DNA of 44,648 nucleotides, taken from the NCBI GenBank assembly GCA_012184525.1, contig WOFQ01000114.1, positions 1 through 44,648 of the forward strand, written 5' to 3'. The notes beneath the pieces are model-generated. The model was not told where the DNA came from and did not search any database. It worked only from the letters and a program-made list of their open reading frames with translations. This document shows positions 20,042 through 29,794 of this stretch, in pieces. A program made the position numbers and the translations under genes. Every line of letters starts with the position of its first letter. The first letter of the stretch is position 1. The stretch comes from Xenoacremonium recifei (Eukaryota > Ascomycota > Sordariomycetes > Hypocreales > Nectriaceae).

Positions 20042-21783
20042 ATGGAAACAACCGTCAGCAGCAAGACGAATTCGTCGAAGCCCAGCAATGGGCATGATGG
20101 CTTCCAGACTTTGGAGATGCCAGACATCGAAACTGGTCAGACAACTGAATCAAGGTTCAGCAAAGTCTCTGTATGGTTGATGCTCATCTTCATGTCGATT
20201 GCGACCGCCTCTGATGGATAGTAAGCTTACCATCAAACCCTCGTTTTGTGAACTGAGCTACCTCTTACATGCTACTAAGTAACGCCGCCGTGATTGGTAA
20301 TATTTCGCTGCTGTTCGACGTTCTGTACCCTGACGCCTTAACTTCGTCTATGTATTCTCGACTTTCGAATGCTTTCCTAATCGGCATGATACTTGGAATG
20401 ATCATATTCGGTTATGTGGCTGATCAATACGGTCGCAAGAGCGGCGCCATCGCCACTACTATTATTCTCACTATAGGAATGATCTTGAGTACAGCGGCCA
20501 GTGGAACAACACAAACAGGAATGTTGTGGATGCTAGTTGTTGCAAGAGGCATTACAGGCGTTGGTGCCGGAGGAGAATATCCCGTAACCGGTATTTCAGT
20601 TCAGACTTTATGAAACCCCAGCAGCTACTAACGCTGGTTCGTCTAGGTGCCGGCGCTATGGAAGCGACGGACGAATCAAGGGGGTTCCGTAAACGACGAG
20701 GCTTCATCTTCGCGATTATGAGTGAAGTCGCAGCGTCACTGGGCTATTGCTTAGGCGCCGTGGTTCCTTTACTTCTACTGCTGTGCGTTCAAGAGAAAGT
20801 GGACAAATATGAACTGGTATGGCGGCTATCCTTTGGTATTGGGATGGTTCCACCTCTGGCTATTTTTTGGTTTCGACTCAAGATGGCGGTCTCCACAGCC
20901 TTCCGCAAGTCCGCTCTGCGAAAACAGAAGCAACCGTACTTGTTGATGGTTAAGAAGTACTGGCGGCGACTTCTTGCCGCAGGTTGGACTTGGTTCATTT
21001 ACAATTGGATCTCCATCCCATTTGGAGTTTTCAGTTCGACCATCGTGTCCAGAGTTAATGCATCCGAATCTTTGATCAAATCTTTGGGCTGGGGCGTTGT
21101 GATCAACACGTTCTATCTCCCTGGCCCCTTCCTCGGCGGCTGGCTCGCGGATAAGATTGGAAGAAAACAAACCATGGCTCTTGGGTTTGTCCTCCAAGGC
21201 GTTCTTGGATTCATAATTGGAGGAGCGTATGACACGATTCAAAAGACTTTCCCGCTTTTCGTCGTTCTTTATGGTGTTTTCCTGACATTAGGAGAACTCG
21301 GGCCCGGAAGGTGTGTGATATAATGGTTTGCTATTTTCTCTGAGGAAAGATATTGACTGGAGAGCAGTGTCATTGCTCTCGTATCTGCTGAGCCATTTCC
21401 AACCTCAATTCGTGGCCAAGCTAACGGGATTATCTCAGCCTGGGCGAAGGTCGGAGCAGCAGTCGGTACTGAAGTAAGTTTCTGAGAGAGATCAGGCTGG
21501 GAACAGAGCTTACTTCTTAAAGGTTTTTACGGCTATACTGAACCATTACAAGAACAAGGTTGATGAGGGTAACCAGGTAGTCTTCTTAATTGGCTCAGGG
21601 TTCGCTATTTTAGGCTCAATCGTGGCTTGGTTTACGCTTGAAGACGTCAGTCGTGATCTGAACGAAGAGGATGAAGAGTGGAAGCGTTATCTTGCAGAGA
21701 ATAATTGGCAAGGAGATTGGGGTGACACCGAGACTATAGATCCTGCTGCAGTTGCTCGCCAGACAACGCACAGAACTTCTTAA
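20042..21783 (+). CDS. MFS transporter (metabolite:H+ symporter, phosphate/carboxylate type)
   Basis: Five exons: 20042-20220, 20280-20590, 20647-21310, 21368-21473 and 21523-21783, for about 506 residues. Introns are 49-59 nt with GT-AG ends; the fourth exon could start 3 nt earlier, at an alternative AG. TM1 carries DGYNAAVIGN across the first splice. The loop 2-3 motif is GYVADQYGRK and the loop 8-9 repeat is GWLADKIGRK. GAGGEYPVTG in TM4-5 is the EYP signature of the phosphate, glycerophosphoinositol and carboxylate transporter branch of the major facilitator superfamily. About 12 membrane segments are expected, with both ends cytosolic. It is divergent from the serine hydrolase, suggesting uptake or export of a hydrolase substrate or product. 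The substrate is unknown. Confidence 0.92.
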
Positions 21784-22268
21784 AGCTGTGTAAGAACCGA
21801 CCTAACCGGCAATCCGAGTGTCTTTATGGCTGAATAATACTTAGGTCGGGGGCCTTAAACTCAGGCGGGTCCTCAGACTTAGGTGAACTTAGAGATCAAT
21901 TATTCGTCGGTGACGGGTATGTCAGAGCAGCACGTCTGTATTTATAAATTGAACTTATTACTCTCTTTACTAAATTTGCTTTATAATTATTTATTTAAAT
22001 TTAATACTTACATTAAAGCTATTAATTTAATTAGTTATATCATTTACTTTTAATTAATATTTTTTATTTTTATTAGATATTATATTATATCTAACTTTTT
22101 CCTTAATATTATACCCCGTAGCTCTTAGATATACAGACCATATTTTACTACATCGTAATATGATATAATATATAAAAAGTGATAGGTCGCAGATATTTTG
22201 CGTCTGCCTATAAGGCGTCTGCCTCACGGAGGCCTCCACAGCCTGAGGTGTCCAAAAAGCGCGCTGCA
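21784..22268. other. Intergenic with AT-rich tract
   Basis: The stretch at about 21940-22180 is very AT-rich on both strands, unlike the coding flanks, and may be a RIP-degraded repeat remnant. No gene seen. Confidence 0.55.
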
Positions 22269-24284
22269 ATGCCGTTGAACTTCTTCTCACAGCCATTAAC
22301 TCTTCAAAAGCTACGACAACGCGGTAATAATCTCTGGCTCTCAATGGCGGGAACGCAGCCTGTCTTTTTTCCATACGCGAACAGGCAAAGCACCAGCGCC
22401 TGGCCACCAGCCCCACGAGATCCCAAGTTCTCAAGCTACCTCGAATACATCGATTGCCTCGCCCAGACGCTGCCCCAGAGTCGATGCTTCAACTGGCTCT
22501 ATCAATTTCTTCGAGACGTCCCCAACCCCCAGGAGCTTGTCGCTAACCGCCCACTAACCAGCATTTTGGTTGCTGACGCCATGGAGAATGGCTGGAGGTT
22601 GGGCAAGACCCTCGATCTCCAGACCCTCGACGACGAGAAAGATGTCAGGGCTAGGATCGTGGTCATAGAATGTGCATCTATATCGTGGATTAATAGGTCG
22701 ATTCTTCACTGTGTTGCATTGTATTGTGACCTTAACCCCGTCTGGATATGGGGTGTTCTAAGTCGGAATCGGGTTGATCTGGATTACTTCGTCGGAGAAC
22801 TATCCCAGCTCGTACCCATACCTTTCGATAGTCCAGACTACTTCAGCGCGGGAATAAGTGCTCTCGAATTGATCCATATGCATCAGAGGCAGGAGGACCA
22901 AGTCACTTTTGCGTTGCCATCAATGTCAGGGATCGTGCTGGCGGAGGGGCCGAGCAAAGTTCCAACCACTATGTGCTTTTCTTCTTTTCTTCGCCCTCCT
23001 TATTACCTTGATCTACTGGTGCTTCTGAATACGCTGATTCAAGTAAGCTTTAATCATTGCGCAGGCCAAGGGCCTTGAACTGGAATCAATCGTCGCCCAC
23101 CATACGTGCAAGTACACCCTCTCAACCGACAAAGCCCGAGAAGACATAATCATCCCGGATCTATCGTGGAACATTGACGTATATAAGGAGCTCTTACTTC
23201 AGGCTAAGACAAACTAGGTAGATGAAGTGGTTCGTCAACCGTCTGAAGCCCTATTTCTCTACCACAACCTCGTCCTTCACGCTTTTGCACAAAACATCAC
23301 ATTCCAGCAGGCGTATCTCCTTAGACATGGGGAACTCCCGCAGGCACCCGAAGGACTGTATCTGGAGACTAACCAACTGGATAAAACACTTGCTCTGGCA
23401 TTCATTGAGATTAAACAGTATACCAGGAGACACAGCATGCTAGATTGTCAAGAGGCAGTCAAGGCACTCGCAATATTTGAGAACTGCGAAGCAGCTATCA
23501 CCAAACAGAAAGACCATTTCGAGAAACACATGCAGAGCCAGATCGCAGTTTACACTCTTGCTGAGTCGAGAAAGTCTATTGAGATGACTGACAGCGTCAA
23601 GCTCCTTACGCAGCTCGCCTTCATCTTTATTTCCCTTACATTCAGTGCCACCATCTTCGGCATCAACATCCGCGAATTTGGGACCGGTGAGCTCCCCATC
23701 AGCGCTTTTGTAATAACAGCGGTTACCGTGACAGCCTCAACACTCCTTATCTGGTGGTGTGGCGGCAGGATCCTCAGCAAACAAGTGCTCCGATTCTTTT
23801 CCTTCAGCTTGCATTTCGCTCTACTCTCGCCGCGTCGGGCCGCTATTTTTATTGTCTTTGCTGCTTTTGGCAATCACCGCCAAGCAAGACATCATTTACA
23901 TGGCTTTCGGGACTGGGGTGGCTGGAGCAATAGGTGAGCGAGGACTTCATGTTTCCCTCGCATCGTGTTTTCAATCCGACGCGTTTCACGCTGTCGCCAA
24001 ATTGGATCCGTTGGTTGGAACCCTTTCGGGACTTTGTCAGTCAACCAGGCTGGAAGAACAACTACGCTATTCCGCGATGGTATCTGGCCATGCGGAGTGT
24101 TCTAAGTCAGAAGATGACTGATATCAACGGGAAGGTGCCCAGATTTGACCTCTCTAGTTGGATTGGGTCATCTGCGTCGTGGCTCCGAAAGAAAGCTTCA
24201 CCGCTCACAGACTGGGTTGCATTTTCTAAGAATTTATTCGGTAAGATTAGGGCGCCGAATCAGAGTTCATTAGGCATAGCTTAA
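22269..24284 (+). CDS. CorA-like membrane protein
   Basis: Read as exons 22269-23018, 23065-23178, 23218 to about 23853, and 23934-24284, about 616 residues. Introns of 46 nt and 39 nt restore one frame; the 39-nt intron (GTATAT...CTAG) removes an otherwise in-frame TAG. The third junction (GTCTTT...ATAG, 80 nt) has a weak donor, and the last exon could instead be reached through an unrecognised site or a frameshift. The N-terminal half is soluble. The C-terminal part has a coiled region (about 23430-23600), then two hydrophobic segments separated by FGINIREFGTG. That is the place of the CorA GMN ion-selectivity motif, here GIN. Fungal CorA-like proteins are mostly uncharacterised; Mg2+ transport is not assured. 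The start codon is uncertain (ATG 22269 or 22347). Confidence 0.75.
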
Positions 24285-24500
24285 ACAAGGAGGCACTCAG
24301 GACATTGCACCATTCCAAATCTAGGGAAATGGATTACTTCCTTTGTGAATTGTTCACGAACGGCACACTATGCCTGTTTCCATCTGCATCGCCTCGTTTC
24401 ACATCAAATCGTAGTAGGGCTTGGCTGGAGGCGCGATACTGACACAGTATAAGACATAATATTATACGCAGATAGTCGATAACGGTAATAGACGACGGTG

Positions 24501-25829
24501 CTAGTTCCTGTTACTGCCCTTTGCTCTGTTCATCTCAACTACCCTTTTTTTCGTGGCGAGAGATGCGATCTCGGCGAGGATGTGAAAATCTTTATCTAGC
24601 GACTTTGTGTCCACGGGAGAGACATTCATGGTTAGGCCAACCACCACTTTCAAGACGCGATGCAACAGAAGAGAGAAAGCCGACCCGAAAAACACTTTGG
24701 CGGAAGTTATTCCCCCCATGAACCCCTGAACAATTTCGGAATACATCTGCTCCCAAGACTGTAGACTGCCGAGGATCTGGGCCCTCCTTGCCAATAGTTC
24801 AGGGACTTGGCTCCGGCCGCGTAAATCTGTCAGTTGGTTTAGAAAATCTAATGCCTGTACAGAAAGCGCATCCAGGTCACTGCGACCCTGGTCACATAAA
24901 AGGGCGTTCGCGCAGTTAGTCACGCAATTGATGTGAGCTCTGTCACCGGTAGACAAGTGCCTAGGTCCAGGGTAGCCCGATGCGAAGAGTTTGATGGCGA
25001 AGGCGTCTAAGTGAGGGAAGTCGGTGTTGTAACATGAAACCATACGGCCGTTTTCGGTCACACCTGCGCGGTTCCGATATTGATGCATGATGCGCAGCCC
25101 CTGAAGTAGGTGTTTGAACGCAGTGCCATAGTCGCCCGTGATAACTTCTATGCTGATAAACATCTGGCAGCACACCAACGCAGCTAGGGCAGATGCTCGG
25201 CTGGTAGGTGCGTCTCTCAGGCGCGACGCCAAGCTAGATACCGCCGCGTTGTAGGCGTCCAAGCTACGTTCCATGCTTGCGGATACGCCTCGCCTGTCAA
25301 TACTATGTTTTTTCTGCTCTAGACCATCGTGCAGACGACTCAGAGAATCGAGAGCATGGCGGATAGCTGGATCCGAGAGGTTTTCAAGCACTGCCCGAGC
25401 CTCGTTCTGGTAGCACACGTTGACTCGGGGCTTACGGTGGAAGTAATGGGCCACCATGATAATCTGATCAGCCGTGATTATGGAAGACCTTGGCTGGTAC
25501 AGAGAGAGGGATGGCTCAGAATTGGCCGAGATAGACGGTGCAGGAGGACTGGGGGTGAACACTCGGAATACGGACGGATATCCGTCGCACACCCTTCCAG
25601 TGGAGAGACAACGGTGGCATGCGGGCCGCCCTTCATCGCACTTGACTCTGCGGATCCTGTGTGTAATGAAACTAGGTTAACCTCAACCCAGTGGCAAAGG
25701 CGCCGGCGATCTGTTGGCTCACCTGCAAGTGCGACAGCCTGTTTTCACCTTTGGCTTGAATTTACGCTGGGAAAGAGGCCTGAAGCACCCTTGGGACGGT
25801 TGATCTTCGTGGTTGGATACAAACGCCAT
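24501..25829 (-). CDS. Zn2Cys6 transcription factor
   Basis: Two exons: 25723-25829 (start ATG at 25829) and 24501-25656, with a 66-nt intron (25657-25722, GTGAGC...ACAG), for 420 residues. The intron splits the zinc cluster: exon 1 ends in KTGCRTC, and exon 2 continues RIRRVKCDEGRPAC, then HRC and RVCDGYPS, giving the complete six cysteines at about residues 33-61. The remainder is a helical fungal-specific region of the short type, including LVCCQMFISIEVITGDY and LLQGLRIM, as in Aspergillus C6 regulators of about 400 residues. It is transcribed divergently from the secreted beta-propeller gene across a 530-bp promoter, so it may regulate that gene and the nearby cupin. Confidence 0.9.
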
Positions 25830-26359
25830 GTGCTCGTGTCTTACGGGTCCTCGAATGGGCTGTTCAGGCTGATGTGATCCTCGAGCAACTCGCTTCGAGC
25901 AAATGCGGGCATTACTGGGCTTAAATAGGAAACAGGAACGAGCACCCAGTTTTCTCCACGGGGGAACAGCACAGCATGGGTGGGGATTGTGGCATCGACA
26001 TGATTCGGACGCTGAAATGTAACTCTACGCTGTGACTCTTCAGCGGTAGCAACTAAACCGTGATAGGGAATTTGAACGAGGCGGCCAATCACAGCCCTTC
26101 CCTGCTGACTGATAATATGGGTATCAAGGTGCTAATGTATCTGGATGTCTTTTTAGATTAGTGCATATCTCAGCAACCTCCGTACTTCTACTCTCATTTT
26201 TAGGAACTCTCCACTCAATTTGCAGTGTGTCCAATGCTCACAAAGAACATGGGTTGACAACTATTTAAACAGGTCTGAGCTGTCTGTGCCTGACTCCCTA
26301 GGAATACCACACCACCAACCCACCCTGTTCCAAGTCTTCTTAGTTCCTGTTCAATCACC
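25830..26359. other. Divergent promoter region
   Basis: 530 nt between the Zn2Cys6 regulator (-) and the beta-propeller gene (+). A TATA-like CTATTTAAAC sits near 26262, about 100 nt before the ATG. No coding region seen. Confidence 0.55.
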
Positions 26360-27364
26360 ATGTCCTGTACGTTGTATCTAATGGCACTCTTTACGTTGGC
26401 GCATTCACTGGTACGCAGAGCCGGCGCGGTAACTCAACCGACGCTCCTCACCCAGTTCCCGCCTTCAGTCAGGATCGAAAACCTCACTATTCTTCCAAAC
26501 AGCACTATCGTCGTGTGCAATGCGTACACCGGAGATCTTTACAGCATCAACCCTTTGCAAGGCCCATCAGGCGCCAACCCTCACTTGTTCGCCTCATTTG
26601 CACCCTACACCTCCGCCATTTTTGGACTTGCCGCTCCGTCGCCAAACACCATCGTGGCTACGGCGAGTAACTTCTCTTGGGAGGAGGGACATATAGAGCC
26701 AGGTTCAAATGTCGTCCAGCACGTCACACTGACCAAGACTGGTGTCAAGACAAAAGCCTTTCCGATGACTTCGGCGGGATGGCTGAACGGTCTGACATCT
26801 GTGCCCCGCTATCCACACTATCTGCTGGTTGCAGATTGTGTTACCGGCTCTCTACTTCGGCTGGACACGCGTACAGGATGCGTTGAAACCGTCAGCTCCG
26901 ACCCGCTATTCGCTCCTGTGCCCGGATCCAGCCTCCTTCTAGGCATCAATGGAGTTCACTCCCTAGGCGGATGGCTGTACTTTACCAACACTAACCAAGG
27001 CTTGTATGGTCGTCTTGCAATTACGGAAGAGGGCCTTGCCGTTGGGACCCCTGCTGAGGTAATCGCACGAGGCATCAACGGGTCGACATTCGACGACTTT
27101 GCCTTGCGATGTGACGGTGATGCATTCCTCGCCACCGGTCTAGGAGAACTGAACGGTATTGAGGAAATGACGGCCGCTGGCAAGGGCCATATGGTGGCGT
27201 CCTGGGACTATGGCTCCCCAAACATCAGCCAGCCAGTGTCGGCTGTATTTGGTCAGACGAAGCGAGATCGCGATGTTTTGTACTTTGCAACCGCTGGGTC
27301 GTACCTGGGTTCCAACGCAACATCAACAGGGGGCCAATTGTTTTCGCTCGATGTGAGGTGTTAA
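26360..27364 (+). CDS. Secreted SMP-30/gluconolactonase-like beta-propeller protein
   Basis: Single exon, 334 residues. The start ATG at 26360 opens a hydrophobic signal peptide (about residues 1-18), followed by a mature region with several N-glycosylation sequons (NLT, NST, NFS, NGS, NIS, NAT). Repeating segments such as ILPNSTIVV, LYSINP, YLLVADCVTGSLLRLD and GINGVHSLGGWLYFTNT show the six-bladed propeller pattern of the SMP-30/gluconolactonase/LRE fold. Proteins of this fungal subgroup include hetero-Diels-Alderases of secondary metabolism (EupF, AsR5), but many have no known role, so a cyclase or isomerase is only one possibility. It is divergent from a Zn2Cys6 regulator and convergent with a cupin, an arrangement that suits a small biosynthetic or catabolic unit. 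Confidence 0.85.
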   Translation: MSCTLYLMALFTLAHSLVRRAGAVTQPTLLTQFPPSVRIENLTILPNSTIVVCNAYTGDLYSINPLQGPSGANPHLFASFAPYTSAIFGLAAPSPNTIVATASNFSWEEGHIEPGSNVVQHVTLTKTGVKTKAFPMTSAGWLNGLTSVPRYPHYLLVADCVTGSLLRLDTRTGCVETVSSDPLFAPVPGSSLLLGINGVHSLGGWLYFTNTNQGLYGRLAITEEGLAVGTPAEVIARGINGSTFDDFALRCDGDAFLATGLGELNGIEEMTAAGKGHMVASWDYGSPNISQPVSAVFGQTKRDRDVLYFATAGSYLGSNATSTGGQLFSLDVRC

Positions 27365-27765
27365 TTCATGATGAGTCACGGCCTGCTTTGGGCGTCTTGA
27401 AGGCTGGCAACACTTAACTGCATGATTCTGAAACTTGACTGTAGCTTGGCTTCTAATGCACGGGATACAGTAATGTGAATTTGGATGAATTAACAGATGC
27501 AAATACTGCGGAGATTGTGCAAACTGTGCAAGGACCCCTAAGCTCGGGACTGGTTAGGTTAGTTACAGTTGTATCTTCCTTTTCACAGTTGCAAAATCAT
27601 AAAAGGAAAACTTTCACATTTATTTTCCGTTAATTTGTTTACAAGTGCATTTCATTCATTTTATACGTATCTCAATGAAGACGACCCTAAAATCTCTTGC
27701 GTAATTAAGTGTACTTTAAGTCAACTTTGGAGAGGCACGAAACCCAGTCCAATTCCGTCCATCTG
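27365..27765. other. Intergenic, convergent 3' ends
   Basis: About 400 nt between the propeller gene and the cupin gene, AT-leaning. A short frame at 27569-27829 has no motif. Nothing else seen. Confidence 0.6.
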
Positions 27766-28375
27766 TTACTTTCTCTCCATCTCTCCCACACCCGTGGGGA
27801 GCGTGGCAAAGCGCGACATTGCCTGCTGAACCGTATCTTTACTCAGAGGCATGCCGGAGTTAAACATCTTCTCCATTAACTTGAAGTAATTGATATAGAA
27901 AGCCGGTGTAAAGGTGTTGAAGAAGCGCGCCTCTACATCACCAGGATTGGAGAAGGTATGGGGAGCGCGTATTGGAACCACGACGTAATCCCCGGCATGC
28001 GCATCAACCGTCTTGCCCTCAACCCCATGGAAACGAATAGTACCCGCGGTGACGAGGAAGGCCTCGTCATGCATCTCATGCCAATGCGACGGCGGACCGT
28101 CTGTCTTAGCAGGAATAGTGAACTCCACTGCGCTCAGCCGGTTATCTATGGGGATTCAACGAGTCAGCTACTTTGAACTTTGAGGGTCATTCATTGATAG
28201 TGTTGTCATAATGAATCTCTTTGCGAAGGGCAATACCAGTATTTGAGCCGTCCTCCAGAATCCGACAGATAACAGGTCCAATCTGGATAATCTCCCCAGC
28301 TTTGGCCGGGACAAATGAAATTGGCCGATCGGGCGTGGCCATGGCTTTCATTGCAGCTTCTTCGTCCATAGTCAT
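27766..28375 (-). CDS. Single-domain cupin protein (quercetin-dioxygenase-like fold)
   Basis: Two exons: 28237-28375 (start ATG at 28375) and 27766-28145, with a 91-nt intron (28146-28236, GTATTG...CATAG), for about 172 residues. The splice creates EDGSNTDNRLSAVEF, a frequent pattern in this family. Cupin motif 1 is PPSHWHEMHDEAFLV followed by TAGTIRFHG, with His-x-His and Glu metal ligands. Motif 2 is GDYVVVPIRAPHTFSN, with the last His ligand. This is a complete metal-binding set. Related fungal cupins act as oxygenases, isomerases or decarboxylases, so the reaction cannot be named. Neighbours are the secreted propeller protein and, further left, a Zn2Cys6 regulator. Confidence 0.88.
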
Positions 28376-29061
28376 AATGAACGCGGGCAGAGGGTCCGAG
28401 AGTGAGTTACAAGACAGCACAACTCAATGCGTGGAATGCGTATAGCTTTTGTTCTGAATGGACCAAGGGGCGGTGTGATGATCTTTATAGTGCTCCATTC
28501 GAAGCCTATGCCTCTGATTGTAGACTCTGGTCTTATTGAATCTTGTTAATGTTAGGGTTGCTTACTGTAGCATTAAAGTCTAGTGTGGCCCGGCTAATAC
28601 GAAACAATCATCTGATTGGTGATGTCGTTTGTATGAACAGATCTGGCCTAGTAGAGTGCGCTGTTTATTGTCGACGCTCGCGATTGGCCAAGAAAAGTGC
28701 CGAGCAGAATAATACAGTAAGCTCTATACTTATATAAAGATTCATTAGGCACGACAGAGAACTCACAGCCAGTTCCTCGCGCGCTAGTTCAAGTTGTTAC
28801 CAGGTTCCGGCCATGGCTTCTGTTGAAAATGAGAAATAGGATAGAAGGAGTCGAGCATATGGCAAGGCTCTGAAAATCTAAGGAAACGAAACCGTCCGCG
28901 GGCAAAGCCAGAGGCACATACTAAGGGGGTCTTAATCTCGACCCCCCTCGACCGCCCTCCATGACTAAAGTGCATATTGGTGGGGTCGTTATTTCAGTTG
29001 AGAGATCTGATAAGACACTAAAGAGAACAACAATTCAATTATCAGAAGGCTGTCATCTATT
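28376..29061. other. Intergenic; missing part of the SDR would lie here
   Basis: About 690 nt with no supported gene. The C-terminal portion of the truncated SDR (29062-29366) would be expected here, but I see no catalytic YxxxK segment in this stretch. Confidence 0.5.
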
Positions 29062-29366
29062 TCAATGAAATTCGAAACACAGGAAGACCAACGTGTGTAT
29101 AGTACATTTCTTACTGAGGGTTATCGCAAGCTTCTCTAGCTCTTCCTTCACAGAAGAGAGCCTCCCAGGAACGACGTCAACAATGCAAACAGACCCCGCA
29201 TCATGAACTACGAAGCCTCTAGCGATGTTTCTTCCCAGGCCACTGGCTTCGATTAATGTCAGTTGTGTGATGTCTCCCGCAAAATATGATGTTACTTACC
29301 TCCACCGGCAATCACGGCCCCTCGACCCCTCATGGAGAAGATACTCTCCACTGAAAGCTCCGCCAT
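29062..29366 (-). pseudogene. Truncated short-chain dehydrogenase (SDR) remnant
   Basis: The ATG at 29366 opens exon 29300-29366. A 53-nt intron (29247-29299, GTAAGT, CTGAC branch, ends GAAG) follows, then a frame running to a stop at 29062. The spliced product begins with the SDR Rossmann start: GAVIAGGASGLGRNIARGF (nucleotide-binding GGASGLGR) and then SVCIVDV for the second strand. After about 70 SDR-like residues the similarity ends and translation stops, so the central NNAG-type motif and the catalytic YxxxK are missing. Usual SDR length is about 250-300 residues. I therefore read it as a 5' remnant of a deleted gene. It lies divergent from the P450 pseudogene and is probably part of the same decayed cluster. 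Confidence 0.75.
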
Positions 29367-29794
29367 TGTACGTGAAAACTTAGATATGGTATGTGTTTCT
29401 CAAGCATGGTTGCGGAGGCACTCGATCCGCGACGAATGTAATACTTATGTATGACCTGCGGTAACCTACTCTTCGCAAGTGTCAGTCACGCCTTTTGCGG
29501 GGTTATGACAGAATAAATCTAGTCTGTCTGTCTCGATAAGCGGAAAGGGGCTGGATCACCCCTCCCCAATCGCTTTGCCGTGTCGGGGTTCTCCGTCGCC
29601 GGGGTCGCAAAAGGCCGCACTACACGGTGTCAGCCAAAGATCCACCTTTCAATGCTTAAATATTTCAAGATTGTAAATGGGATAGAAATCTATGCCTCAG
29701 CGCAATACACATGTTTCAAAAAACTCAACCGCAGTTATTACTTAACTTCATAAGGTAGCTACTCTTGAGCGGAACGCAAAAAACTTCGGACAAC
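29367..29794. other. Promoter region between SDR remnant and P450 pseudogene
   Basis: About 430 nt of GC-rich then AT-rich sequence. It holds the CGG-N6-CCG site listed separately and no gene. Confidence 0.55.
29584..29595. promoter_or_regulatory. CGG-N6-CCG candidate Zn2Cys6 binding site
   Basis: CGGGGTTCTCCG lies about 200 nt upstream of the P450 pseudogene start. Inverted CGG triplets with six-base spacing are the site type of UaY/Ppr1-class Zn2Cys6 regulators. Two sites of the same geometry occur upstream of the acyltransferase at 32343-32354 and 32408-32419. Binding is inferred. Confidence 0.5.

Noticed and set aside
23179..23217. In-frame TAG in the CorA-like gene suggesting a pseudogene
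   Set aside because: A 39-nt in-phase GT-AG intron (GTATAT...ACTAG) covers it and the flanking protein sequence joins smoothly, so a short intron explains it better.
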